The notes beneath the pieces are model-generated. The model did no database searches, had not been told where the DNA came from, and was given only the letters and a program-made list of their open reading frames with translations. Both the position numbers and the translations under genes were made by a program. 43,494 nt of DNA from Caballeronia udeis (GTDB lineage: Bacteria > Pseudomonadota > Gammaproteobacteria > Burkholderiales > Burkholderiaceae), in assembly GCF_001544555.2 (NCBI RefSeq), contig NZ_FCOK02000084.1, positions 1 to 43,494 of the forward strand, read 5' to 3'. Shown here in pieces: positions 9,010 to 17,168 of this stretch. The first letter of the stretch is position 1; every line of letters begins with the position of its first letter.

Positions 9010-9135
9010 TATCACGGCAATCGGTTTGGAGCTAGCAGGGTGGCGGTACAAGGATGCGGCTGGAATGGCCGAACTTAGGCGAGACCTTAGTGCTTGTCTG
9101 CAAGGCATCCCGACGGAAGAGGGCGGGGCTGCTTT
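9010..9135 (+). repeat. Long two-copy repeat, left copy
   Basis: About 126 bp starting TATCACGGCAATCGGTTTGG and ending CATCCCGACGGAAGAGGGCG plus a short tail. It aligns without large gaps to 22641-22767 with most positions identical. Neither copy has a convincing ORF. The other copy sits directly beside the IS91-type element's terminal hairpin. Confidence 0.75.
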
Positions 9136-9250
9136 TCGGCCATTGCGGACATTGAGATGCGCTGGGTTCTACGTCAGCAATGTGGTCGATTGCTGACAGG
9201 CGTCGTCGAGGAGACGGACGGCAGCTTTCTGCATTAGCGAAGTCACACTC

Positions 9251-9340
9251 TTGTTAAGGGTTATTCGATGCCAGCCCTCATTCACCGGATCGTGAGTCTG
9301 CCGCGGCGCATGTGGGCAGACGTCGAATAAGCCTTAACAA
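9251..9340. repeat. 90-bp element with 18-bp terminal inverted repeats and an inner hairpin
   Basis: The left arm TTGTTAAGGGTTATTCGA (9251-9268) and right arm TCGAATAAGCCTTAACAA (9323-9340) are inverted repeats with a single G:G mismatch. Inside, GTCTGCC (9296-9302) and GGCAGAC (9315-9321) form a second perfect 7-bp stem. The interior encodes nothing. It may be a miniature transposon-like element, a recombinase site or a structured RNA. No target-site duplication is seen at the edges. Confidence 0.6.
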
Positions 9341-9623
9341 AAATACTCGTCCATTGACGTCGGCAGCAGAGGTTCGCCACGGCCATCGACAAATGCCAGC
9401 GCAGGCTGCTAAAGGGCGTGCTCACCATCGATGGATGGGATGATTTTTATTCTGCATGGACGCCCTGTGAGCAGGTATCGCCCTGATGGGGAATCGGAGT
9501 CACTGCAGTGCCATCGCATGTGGCCGGCACGCGCATGCTGCTTCCATCATGGAAACGGGACGCCTATTACGGCCCGTTGCATACGTGAGTCAGCGCGCCC
9601 GGCGGCACATGCGAGTGAGTGGC

Positions 9624-10868
9624 CTACTCCCATCCCTGATATCCGGCTGGCTGCGCCGGATTGCCGTAACCGGCGGGGTACGGCCGCCGCAGTTCAGGCG
9701 GCGTGTACATCTTGTTATATGCCGGATAGGTAGGCGGGCGGCCCACTATGATGACCTGCTGCGCCGCCGCTTGAGTGGGCGGCCGAGGTACATAGGCGGA
9801 CTGCACGGCAGCCGGTTGGTACCGAGCGGGCGGATACGGAGCTGGCGCGTACTGGTTAGCCTGAACGGTTCGAGGCGACGGGGGCGGCGGCGCGTACTCC
9901 CGCCCGGCGTACCCACCTGACTCCTGGGACTCTGTTGACATCCGGTTATAGGCCGGCGCCGCCGCGTATTGCTGGGGCTGCTGATTCTGATATTGCCGAG
10001 GTTGCCGGTTGTGCGCTGCTTGCGTCGGCGGAGCCGCTTGAGTTCCTTGCTCCACGGCGTATTGCGGTTCCTCATCGGCCTGCCGATATTGCGGCACCGC
10101 CCGCTGAGCGTTCTGGAAATCGCGCCTCTGCGTCAGCTGCGCGTCGTCATCATTGTCCGATTTTCCTTCCGGCAATGCCGTCACGGCTTGCGTCGGAATC
10201 AGTATCGGAGGCTCGGACTCGGTGGCAAACAGCTTCGGCGACGTAGTCCGCGTAGAAACCTGCTTCAGAGGCACAGGTTGCATTTCACCCCGCTTAGACG
10301 GCGTAACCCGCACTGTAGCCTGCCTGAACGACGCGACCGGTGCAGAGACCCGCCTCGGCGGCACAGACGCGACTTGCGCGGGACCGTGCTTCAGCGGCAC
10401 AGGCCCGGCCTGCGCGATGACCTGCCTGGACGGCATGGCTCGCGCAGCAGCATTCCGCTTCGGCGATGTGACCGGCGCGGATACTTGCTTCAGCGACGCG
10501 GCCTGCGCTACGACCCGCCTTGGGGGTGCAACCCGCTCGGCAACCGGCTTCGGCGATGCGGGCATGGCCGGCGCAGCAAGCTTCTTTTGCCGATGCTTCA
10601 CCTCGTCGCCCAAGGTCGTATAGGATTTCGAGTCTTCCCTGGCGCGCGCGTTATAGCCGATGAAATACGCATAGCGCAGGTCTGCCAGGCGCGCCTGAAT
10701 GTCGGCTTCGGCGGAGACGCGTTTTTCGCCGGGATCGAGAGATGCGTCGACGGTCGAGTCTTCGAAGGCCGAGGCTTCAGCATCAGCGGCACGGGCGGAT
10801 TCAGGATGCAGCGCACCCACAGAAGACATAAGCGCAGCGGCTACCGCGACGAGCACTTTTTTTTCCAT
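9624..10868 (-). CDS. Exported Pro/Gln/Ala-rich low-complexity protein
   Basis: The 414-residue product has a signal peptide (about 1-27, ending HPESARA). A short conserved-looking segment at 45-95 contains LADLRYAYFIGYNARARED. Residues ~100-225 are degenerate short repeats built from PPRRV, SLKQVSAP, SPKR and related units. The tail (~260-414) is rich in Pro, Gln and Tyr with PPPPSP-like runs. Such composition suggests a disordered periplasmic or surface-exposed protein, possibly wall- or membrane-spanning. No catalytic domain is seen. The repeats are coherent in this frame, which supports coding. Function unknown. Confidence 0.7.
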   Translation of the reverse strand: MEKKVLVAVAAALMSSVGALHPESARAADAEASAFEDSTVDASLDPGEKRVSAEADIQARLADLRYAYFIGYNARAREDSKSYTTLGDEVKHRQKKLAAPAMPASPKPVAERVAPPRRVVAQAASLKQVSAPVTSPKRNAAARAMPSRQVIAQAGPVPLKHGPAQVASVPPRRVSAPVASFRQATVRVTPSKRGEMQPVPLKQVSTRTTSPKLFATESEPPILIPTQAVTALPEGKSDNDDDAQLTQRRDFQNAQRAVPQYRQADEEPQYAVEQGTQAAPPTQAAHNRQPRQYQNQQPQQYAAAPAYNRMSTESQESGGYAGREYAPPPPSPRTVQANQYAPAPYPPARYQPAAVQSAYVPRPPTQAAAQQVIIVGRPPTYPAYNKMYTPPELRRPYPAGYGNPAQPAGYQGWE

Positions 10869-11021
10869 ACTTTCACCTCGGAATTCCGTGCGACAGACCG
10901 CGTGGGATTCTCCAATCTCCGGACCGGACTTCCAGTCCCGCTTCCGGGATATCGGCTCTTTTTAACAGGTCCTTAAGGGCTCAGGATAGTGTTTCCGGGT
11001 ATAACCTAGGCGAAAGACTAT

Positions 11022-11372
11022 ATGCCGAACAACCATAGCAATACCGACGTTGTCGGTCCGGAAATTCTTGCCTGCTCCGGCGGCCATAGCACGCCTCAGT
11101 TCGCGCCGCCGTCGGTGGAAAAGTTCGGCCTCGAGAACGCCCGCAAGGCGTTCGCCAAAGCATCGAAAATCTCCCACCCCGTGACAACGCGCGCAGCGGT
11201 CAACCGGTTCATGCTCGAAACCGACGAGCATGTCATCGTCGACAGCGGCCGCTTTCCGGCAGGCATCCTCTTCACGTTGGTCGGAACGCAGTTCCTAACG
11301 ACGCATGGATTGCCCGGGGCGGCAGCCCGTGCGACAATTCGTTCTCGAATACCGCGAAAAACGGCCGTCTGA
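11022..11372 (+). pseudogene. Possible remnant of an MBL-fold hydrolase gene (low confidence)
   Basis: The 116-residue frame contains PVTTRAAVNRFMLETDEHV followed by IVDSGRF. This resembles the first strands of metallo-beta-lactamase-fold enzymes (typically PVNAFLVxTGxxxxLVDTG). The HxHxDH zinc motif that should follow is absent, and the translation then turns into atypical sequence. If the resemblance is real this is a truncated fragment; otherwise it may be non-coding. Apart from this the 657-bp gap 10869-11525 holds nothing I can name. Confidence 0.3.
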
Positions 11373-11525
11373 TTGTTTTGCTCTTGAGCTTCGCTATCGG
11401 ATAGCCGCGTACACGTCACCCAAGCTTCTTCGAGCAAGGTTGGCCAGCGTTTCCCCCGACATATGTCGGACTTTCTATGAACTCGCGCGCGCCCGCGCGC
11501 ATGTTCGTAGTTACCGGAACGCGCC

Positions 11526-12680
11526 ATGAAAAGCCACCTCGACTCCTTGTATCCTTCGATTCATCCCCGCATCGCCATCATCGGCGCCGGACTTGGCGGA
11601 TTGACGCTGGCACGTGTCCTGCACGTCAACGGCATCCCCGCGACAATCTACGAAGCCGAAGCATCGCCCGATGCGCGAGCGCAGGGCGGCTTGCTGGACA
11701 TCCACGAATACAACGGCCAGATTGGGCTGAAGGCCGCTGGTCTGCACGAGGAGTTCCTCGGCCTCGCACTCCCAGGCGAAGATGCCAAGCGTGTCGTCAA
11801 CAGGCACGGCGACGTCCTGCTCGACAAGCCCGGCTCGGGTAGTACAACCAAGCCTGAGGTCGACCGGGGCGCGCTGCGTCGTCTCTTGATCGAGTCCCTG
11901 CCTGCAGACGCCATCCGGTGGGGCTGCAAGCTCGCACAGGCGAACCGCCTCGCCGACGGGCAGCACCACCTGGTATTTGCCGACGGCTCGACGACGACAG
12001 ATCTGCTGGTTGGGGCCGACGGAGCCTGGTCAAGAGTTCGTCCGCTTGTTTCTACTGCAAAGCCAGCGTACATCGGCACGACCTTCGTGGAGATCAGTCT
12101 CTTTGACGGCGATATCCGACACGCAGCCAGCGCGAAGGCAATCGGCAGCTGCACGCTGATGGCGGTCGAGCCGGGCAAAGGCATTCTGGCGCACCGTTAC
12201 GCGAACGGCACACTGCACACCTACGTCGCGTTGAACAGGTCTGAAGCGTGGATCGGCGCCATCGACTTCAGTCAGCCCGCGGCCGCATTGAAACACCTCG
12301 CAAATGAGTTCGAGGGTTGGGCCACCCAACTCCGGGCATTGATCACCGATAGCGACACTACGCCCGTCGTGAGGCCCATTCATGCCCTGCCGGTCGACCA
12401 CCGTTGGGAACGCGTTCCCGGCGTTACTCTCGTGGGCGATGCTGCTCATCTGATGTCGCCGTTCGCGGGCGAGGGAGCCAATCTCGCTATTTTTGATGGC
12501 GCCGAACTCGGCCAAGCGCTGCGCGACCATCCTGGCGACATAGAGTCTGCGCTGGCAACGTATGAACGGGCGCTCTTTCCTCGCAGCGCCACCTTCGCTG
12601 ATCAGACGGCTCAGAATCATCGGCGCTTCTTCGGCAACGGCGCTCCTCAAAGCGTGGTGGAGATGTTCTCTGCACGCTAG
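11526..12680 (+). CDS. FAD-dependent monooxygenase, TetX/PHBH-like
   Basis: The 384-residue class A flavin monooxygenase shows the three family fingerprints. These are the N-terminal GAGLGG dinucleotide motif (20-25 in RIAIIGAGLGGLTLAR), the DG motif (GADGAWSRVR) and the GD motif (GDAAHLMSPFAGEGANLA). EAEASPDARAQGGLLDIHEY is like the TetX branch, which includes tetracycline-inactivating enzymes and many uncharacterised hydroxylases. Resistance cannot be inferred from sequence alone. A small NTF2-like gene follows on the same strand after a 313-bp gap containing a dispersed repeat. Cytoplasmic; substrate unknown. Confidence 0.88.
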   Translation: MKSHLDSLYPSIHPRIAIIGAGLGGLTLARVLHVNGIPATIYEAEASPDARAQGGLLDIHEYNGQIGLKAAGLHEEFLGLALPGEDAKRVVNRHGDVLLDKPGSGSTTKPEVDRGALRRLLIESLPADAIRWGCKLAQANRLADGQHHLVFADGSTTTDLLVGADGAWSRVRPLVSTAKPAYIGTTFVEISLFDGDIRHAASAKAIGSCTLMAVEPGKGILAHRYANGTLHTYVALNRSEAWIGAIDFSQPAAALKHLANEFEGWATQLRALITDSDTTPVVRPIHALPVDHRWERVPGVTLVGDAAHLMSPFAGEGANLAIFDGAELGQALRDHPGDIESALATYERALFPRSATFADQTAQNHRRFFGNGAPQSVVEMFSAR

Positions 12681-12906
12681 CCGCATGCCGGGCGGCTGGT
12701 CCGGCATAAAGGAGTTGTGCAACTCATCCTTGGTTGAATTCGCTTCTTTGGTGGATCGGGCCAATATCTGCACTTCAGCGAAACCCGTGACGACTCGGCA
12801 GTAACACCAGTCGGCAATGGGACTGAACGTCCGGTTTCCGGCGGTCAACCCCGCCCCCGCGGAAGACCGCACTGGGTCGAACTGAGCCGACCGCTTCAGA
12901 CAGAAA

Positions 12907-12956
12907 CGGGCCAACAGGAGACGTTCGACACGGGCGGCGGAATCGCTGACAATCTC
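12907..12956 (+). repeat. Dispersed intergenic repeat, copy 5
   Basis: CGGGCCAACAGGAGACGTTC, then GAC, a spacer, then GGAATCGCTGACAATCTC. It is closest to copy 1 at 288 and lies 37 bp before the NTF2-like gene. The rest of the gap 12681-12993 has no gene. Confidence 0.55.
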
Positions 12957-12993
12957 GAATCACACGTCCTTCAATTTGCCGAACGCAGCAACC

Positions 12994-13389
12994 ATGACAG
13001 AAGACACTAACGATATCTCGGTGCTCGTCTGTGAGTTTTGGACGCTCATGGGTTCAAACGACTTTGCATCCGTGCAGGCGGTGTTAGGTGAGCAATTTAT
13101 CCTTGAATGGCCTCAGTCGAACGAACGCATCCGTGGTGCCGCGCGGTTCGCACAGATGAACTCGGAGTACCCTGCGCAGGGTCCGTGGCGCTTCGCAGTG
13201 AACAGAGTCGTGGCCAACACGGTTAGTAAAGCAGTATCCGATGTGACGGTTACCGATGGATCTATGACCGCGCGAGCCGTATCGTTTTTCTCAGTCGAAG
13301 CCGGCAAAATCACTCGCATCGTTGAATATTGGCCGGAGTCATATGCGGCCCCCGCCAATCGTGCGCATCTTGTCGAGCGCATCGAGTAG
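12994..13389 (+). CDS. NTF2-like (SnoaL/DUF4440-type) protein
   Basis: The 131-residue product has the cone-fold pattern of this superfamily: helices EFWTLMGSNDFASVQAVL, then FILEWPQSNERIRGAARFAQ, then strands ending FFSVEAGKITRIVEYWPESY. The last motif is typical of SnoaL-like isomerase/hydrolase-fold proteins. ATG at 12994 is preferred over the in-frame TTG at 12976. It lies downstream of the TetX-like monooxygenase but is separated by a repeat, so joint function is only possible. Substrate unknown. Confidence 0.75.
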   Translation: MTEDTNDISVLVCEFWTLMGSNDFASVQAVLGEQFILEWPQSNERIRGAARFAQMNSEYPAQGPWRFAVNRVVANTVSKAVSDVTVTDGSMTARAVSFFSVEAGKITRIVEYWPESYAAPANRAHLVERIE

Positions 13390-13552
13390 GTGACCGCGTA
13401 TAGCCGGCGTTGTGCCGGTTAGACCACCGCCGCGAACCGGCCAACTACGGCCCTCCATCGCCACTGGAAACATTGTTGGCAATCGAGATCTTCCTTACGT
13501 ATCGAGATACTTCTGACCGTTGGAGCGGGGAATTGTCGACTGCGACCGGCTG

Positions 13553-13822
13553 CTATCTCAGTTTTCGAAGGAGCGAAACGATCGATACAACGCATACCGG
13601 TAAAAGTATAAACAGCTCGGGGAGGGTAATTAACAACGCAAATCCGCCGCCCAAGTCGGCTCGCTCGGGGAGATGCCTTGGCTCGGTGAGGCTGTGATAC
13701 ATGAGCAAGTTAAAGGTCATGTCCCAAATGACGAAGGCGAGCACGATTCCGGCACCGACGGCCAAAATGTCCAGCGAAGCTCTTTCGACCGCGCCGATCT
13801 TATTTTCGTCTTTCCGGTCCAT
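13553..13822 (-). CDS. Small membrane protein, two predicted helices
   Basis: The 89-residue product has a charged N-terminus (MDRKDENK) and two hydrophobic segments, about 16-42 (LAVGAGIVLAFVIWDMTF) and 58-82 (FALLITLPELFILLPVCVV), ending in a positively charged tail. The ATG at 13822 has GAGG 6 nt upstream; an in-frame ATG at 13858 is an alternative. It is the first of a group of small minus-strand membrane proteins. No family was recognised. Confidence 0.6.
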   Translation of the reverse strand: MDRKDENKIGAVERASLDILAVGAGIVLAFVIWDMTFNLLMYHSLTEPRHLPERADLGGGFALLITLPELFILLPVCVVSIVSLLRKLR

Positions 13823-14049
13823 CGCGAACCTCGGATGATGAATTAAAAGCTTGTGCATTGTTCCATAGACGGGACACTGCGAGCGTGCTCCTGCAAACGA
13901 TTCGGGATATGTCCTGGTTAGTCCGGGCCGCAATTGCAGGGGGCATTAGCCGGCCACCAACCGGTCGGTCGGCGCGCTAGTTTGAATCGTCAACACTAGA
14001 TTTGCCGCCGCGGAAATGTGGAGACTCTTGGGCTTTGCGACGCGTGCGA

Positions 14050-14469
14050 TCAGTAAAACAAAAGCCGCAAGATCAACGCATTGATCGCAACCCCCGCACC
14101 GACGAAGCAGAAGCCATCTATTGCGGCGATTTCGGCGCGCGGTGTGGTGCGGATCATTGCCCTGATCGCAGCGACGACGACGCCGGTACAGGCCCCAAGC
14201 ATGCAGATCCAGTAACCAGCCCAGCCCATCATTAAATTGCCCCACACATGTGCGAACAGAGCGAATGTTCCATAGGCAAGGGCTACGCCGCCAAGCAACC
14301 CAAGCGGTGGTTTGAACAAAAGCGCGACGCATAATGCGAAAACCTGGGGCATCCACCATACCGCGGGATTGCCCCAAAAATACGTGTCATGCGGGGTGCA
14401 ATGCACGTCAATAAACAGCATGTATATCAGCGCAGCCCCCAGGAAAACAATACTCGACACACGGTTCAT
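14050..14469 (-). CDS. Small membrane protein, four predicted helices
   Basis: The 139-residue product is almost wholly hydrophobic, with segments near 5-20, 38-60, 62-85 and 95-139. A short polar HCTPHDTYFWGNP loop follows the first. It resembles small inner-membrane proteins of unknown role. It belongs to the minus-strand cluster 13553-15823, but the gaps between members (about 230 and 320 bp around it) suggest separate transcripts. Confidence 0.6.
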   Translation of the reverse strand: MNRVSSIVFLGAALIYMLFIDVHCTPHDTYFWGNPAVWWMPQVFALCVALLFKPPLGLLGGVALAYGTFALFAHVWGNLMMGWAGYWICMLGACTGVVVAAIRAMIRTTPRAEIAAIDGFCFVGAGVAINALILRLLFY

Positions 14470-14650
14470 AGCTTTTACGCCCTGGCAGGTGACTTTTATA
14501 AGGTTGTGGCTCGCGTGGCATCCATATAAACGAGCTGTCTCTGCTCAACGGCCGCTTTCCGAAAATATGAAGGGCGGTTCAGGGTTGGCTGCGGAAGTAC
14601 GGTGCTGGTCGACGGCCGGCGTCAAGCGGCGTTGGTTATTCGTCTCTGTG

Positions 14651-14697
14651 CGGCCAGTTTGGGACGTTCGACAACGCCGACTAGATTGCCGACACTG
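14651..14697 (+). repeat. Dispersed intergenic repeat, copy 6
   Basis: CGGCCAGTTTGGGACGTTCG, then AC, a spacer, then AGATTGCCGACACT. It abuts the broken end of a PAP2 phosphatase fragment (14698-14787), as copy 1 abuts a broken kinase. Orientation is the same as the other copies. Confidence 0.5.
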
Positions 14698-14787
14698 CGC
14701 GAGCAGTGCCCCTGCGATCACGTCTGTTGAATAGTGTGCGCCGATATATATTCGTGGCGCGCAAATGAAAAGTGCCGTGTACGCCAA
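14698..14787 (-). pseudogene. PAP2-family phosphatase fragment
   Basis: On the minus strand, RIYIGAHYSTDVIAGALLAQ matches the C-terminal signature of PAP2 acid phosphatases/undecaprenyl-diphosphatases (often SRVYLGVHYPSDVLAGALLG), with the conserved Arg, His and Asp. Only about 30 residues survive. The upstream half is missing, because a small membrane gene ends at 14791, and the downstream end runs into a dispersed repeat. It is a both-ends-truncated relic. Confidence 0.6.
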
Positions 14788-14790
14788 TAG

Positions 14791-15045
14791 TTATTTCATT
14801 CTCTTAATGACCATACGAGCCGCAGATAATATCAGCCATATTGCTGGGCATGCAGTTATGACCGAAAAATACACATTAAGATCGGTCATGCGATCGAATA
14901 TTTCTGGATCACTAGCTCGAATCACTGTATTGTGGGTCGTGTTAATGTAGCTTTGCTTTAAATAGACATGCCGAAAATATAAACTCATTCCAGAAACCAC
15001 GATGAGAAGCAACGCAATCTTTATTCGTGTCGCAATATTATTCAT
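14791..15045 (-). CDS. Small membrane protein, two predicted helices
   Basis: The 84-residue product has helix 1 near 9-24 (KIALLLIVVSGMSLYF) and helix 2 near 60-76 (VITACPAIWLILSAARM). A polar middle (SYINTTHNTVIRASDPEIFD) would lie outside if both termini are cytoplasmic. The DNA is visibly AT-richer than flanking genes. A neighbour ends 25 bp upstream (15071), so the two are probably co-transcribed. Unknown family. Confidence 0.55.
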   Translation of the reverse strand: MNNIATRIKIALLLIVVSGMSLYFRHVYLKQSYINTTHNTVIRASDPEIFDRMTDLNVYFSVITACPAIWLILSAARMVIKRMK

Positions 15046-15070
15046 ATGAGATTTATATCTCAGAAGCCTA

Positions 15071-15265
15071 TTATGGATCGAGCCTATTAAAGCGGATCAA
15101 TCTTACGAGTTGAATGATAAACGTTATAGCGCTAAGCATTGCAATCGTCGGCAAAGCTTTTAACGCCACTGTCGAAGAGCGATTAAAGAGATATAAGACG
15201 ACAAAAGTAGTTAATGCAAGTAAGCTACTTATGCCAAAACCAACGAACCTTATCCTTGCTTTCAA
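15071..15265 (-). CDS. Very small membrane protein (TTG start)
   Basis: The 64-residue product has two hydrophobic segments (about 9-27, SSLLALTTFVVLYLF, and 36-56, LPTIAMLSAITFIIQLV) and basic ends. The only start in frame is TTG at 15265 with no good ribosome site, so the gene call is tentative. It lies 25 bp upstream of the next small membrane gene on the same strand, in AT-richer sequence. Confidence 0.45.
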   Translation of the reverse strand: MKARIRFVGFGISSLLALTTFVVLYLFNRSSTVALKALPTIAMLSAITFIIQLVRLIRFNRLDP

Positions 15266-15436
15266 TGTTATCAGTTAACCTATTTTCGGAGATACATATC
15301 ACCGCTGAAACAGCACGCTGTGAAAGCCGGGACCTGGAAATGAACGGCAGTACCTGACGCTTGAGCAACAATTTCGATACTCTGAGCCGGCTAGAAACCT
15401 CACCTCCAAACGCCGCTGTTAGCGGGACGACAGTGG

Positions 15437-15823
15437 CTAACCGCGCCGTTTGTAGAACTCTTTGCTCTGAGGCGTGAGAAGAAACAAGATGACACCGGCA
15501 CTCAGGGCAAACCCAAAATATCCAACAGGGGGGATGTTCTGATTCATCGCAACCCCCCATAAAAATCTGGCAACGCCGATACATGTGCAGATCAAAACGT
15601 ATTTGTAAGCCCAGCGGGACCTCGTAGCCAAGCGATAATTTACGAAAATCTGAAATAGAAGTACAAGCCCGACAAAGAACTCGAGAACGTTACGGACGCT
15701 GTCCGTATGAACGGATCGGAAAAGAGCGAGGCAAACAACGCCGCCAAGTATGAATTGAAGCCATACGGCAACTAAGACGATCTTGATTTGCGGCGGCATT
15801 TCCGGACGGGACGCTGTATACAT
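15437..15823 (-). CDS. Small membrane protein, four predicted helices
   Basis: The product is 128 residues from the ATG at 15823 (MYTASRPEMPPQIK). Four hydrophobic segments follow: VLVAVWLQFILGGVVCLALF, VLEFFVGLVLLFQIFVNYRL, KYVLICTCIGVARFLWGVAM and PPVGYFGFALSAGVILFLL. The end is the charged tail QSKEFYKRRG. An in-frame start at 15871 would add a non-hydrophobic basic leader. It is the rightmost of the minus-strand small membrane protein cluster. Function unknown. Confidence 0.6.
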   Translation of the reverse strand: MYTASRPEMPPQIKIVLVAVWLQFILGGVVCLALFRSVHTDSVRNVLEFFVGLVLLFQIFVNYRLATRSRWAYKYVLICTCIGVARFLWGVAMNQNIPPVGYFGFALSAGVILFLLTPQSKEFYKRRG

Positions 15824-16981
15824 TGCCAGATATTGAAGTAAGTGGTTCTTGCAATAACGGCGTAGCAACAACTTTCTTTAATCTTAACTTAAGCGAAGAA
15901 TAGCAACCCGAAGAATTTCAGGAGGCCCGCGCGATGCCACGCCTTGAGAAAGGCCGATGTCTTTGCCTGACGCACATGTCGCATTTTTGAACGATAGATC
16001 TTCTAGGCTCACTGAATTGCCTTGATCGTACTGGTGCTACCGTCACACCATCGGAATGACTCGGTTCCCCCCGCGTCTGCGACGATGATCGCGATTTAAT
16101 TCTTATGGCACTCAAAATATTTTTTGAGCTTGCTGAGCTTCTCGTCAAAGCGTTCGGTTATTTCGATTAAGTCGAGACGATAACGCGCCGGCTAGCAACA
16201 ACTTTGAACCTTCCGACCGAAGCCACGCGGCGAAGTGCTTTGAACGGCCGCTACCAGCATCCGCGGCTGTCTCTTGCGGGTCGTGTGAAAACGCACCCCG
16301 AATGTGACGTTTGAAAAAATCGACCCTTCAAATCGCGTTACATCGGCTTCGCGACACCTGAAAACCAAGTCGTTTTGCGTTTTCACACGGCGGTCGATTT
16401 GAGCCCGACGCGTCGGGCAGCACGCGGCCACAACCCGCCGTTCACATGCGTCGTCGGTCTGACGTTCAGGCGTCAGCTTTGCTCCGTAACCGGCCATCGG
16501 ATTGTCAAAAACGAATGCTCCTTCATCGGCCTTTCCTGACATTCAGGCGTCCTCGTTCCCGAGGCAGCTTCAGATTGCTTTTCTGCCATTCGGACTCTTG
16601 CGACCGCAAATGTCGTGTTTCACTGCCAGCGGATGCGAACTCTCGACCCGCGACAGACCTCCGATTCCGCCGATAGCGGTCCTTCGAAATCCTCTCCCGA
16701 GCCCCCGTTTGGCGGCTTCGATTCCGGCTGACATAATTCACCGTCGAGACAGCGTTCGCACACGCCTACTTACATCTTGCGAACATTCGTCATTCGCGAT
16801 TATTCAGCAGACCTCGTCGTTGAAGCGCATATGAAAGAAAGCATCGCTATAGTTTAATGTGCGTGTGGTGCAAGTGCACTTGGTAGCGTTCGCTCAACCA
16901 TCGCCCCAAGTTATTGATAAATACCGAACGCGAAGGTACGAACGTCGGTTCACTGGGGTATGGGACAAGAAGGAGGTTGCT
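15824..16981. other. About 1.15 kb without a recognised gene
   Basis: Several open frames cross this region on both strands, but their translations show no domain, no signal or membrane pattern and no shared codon bias, so I call none. The sequence alternates AT-richer (16085-16170) and GC-rich blocks. Possible decayed gene or repeat debris; nothing specific can be supported. Confidence 0.4.
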
Positions 16982-17167
16982 ATGAGAAAGCAAGCGAGTC
17001 GCGTCGCACTCCAGAATGAGCAGCCGCAGTTCCTCGTCAAGTGCCTGCATCCGCAATTTGTTCCGTATGGCGTCGCACTTAGGTCGGCTGCAATGCTTAG
17101 CTTATCGAAACATCCTACTATTATACAAGCTAGTGTAGGGCGCGAGACGGCACTTCAAGGGTGGTGA
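16982..17167 (+). CDS. Small ORF upstream of sco, translationally coupled leader peptide candidate
   Basis: This 61-residue basic peptide (MRKQASRVALQNEQPQF...) is preceded by a near-perfect ribosome site, AAGAAGGAGG, ending 5 nt before the ATG. Its stop codon lies 1 nt before the ATG of the Sco gene (17169), so translation could be coupled. It has no signal peptide, membrane segment or recognised domain. It may be a genuine small protein or a leader that controls the copper-oxidase operon. The strong ribosome site is the main evidence. Confidence 0.45.
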   Translation: MRKQASRVALQNEQPQFLVKCLHPQFVPYGVALRSAAMLSLSKHPTIIQASVGRETALQGW

Positions 17168-17168
17168 C

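Larger units (their letters stand above)
8695..9623. other. 929-bp intergenic region with repeats and no gene
   Basis: No convincing reading frame is present. The region holds the left copy of a long two-copy repeat (9010-9135) and a nested inverted-repeat element (9251-9340). Around 9136-9200 there is text resembling the dispersed ~50-bp repeat (CGGCCATTGCGGACATTGAG, later GATTGCTGACAGG). The promoter of the AraC gene should lie at its left end. Confidence 0.45.

Noticed and set aside
9969..10976. Long plus-strand Arg/Leu-rich frame opposite the Pro/Gln-rich exported protein
   Set aside because: The minus-strand frame has a signal peptide and coherent repeats; the plus-strand translation has neither.
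12030..12914. Long minus-strand frame across the TetX-like gene
   Set aside because: Antisense shadow of an enzyme with all flavin motifs, running on into a repeat.
15047..15062. TGAGAT-TTAT-ATCTCA hairpin just upstream of a small membrane gene
   Set aside because: A 6-bp AT-rich stem can occur by chance and it overlaps the expected ribosome-binding region; no function can be argued.
16192..16542. Minus-strand open frame in the empty accessory stretch
   Set aside because: No recognisable domain, no good ribosome site, and overlapping frames on the other strand look equally plausible.
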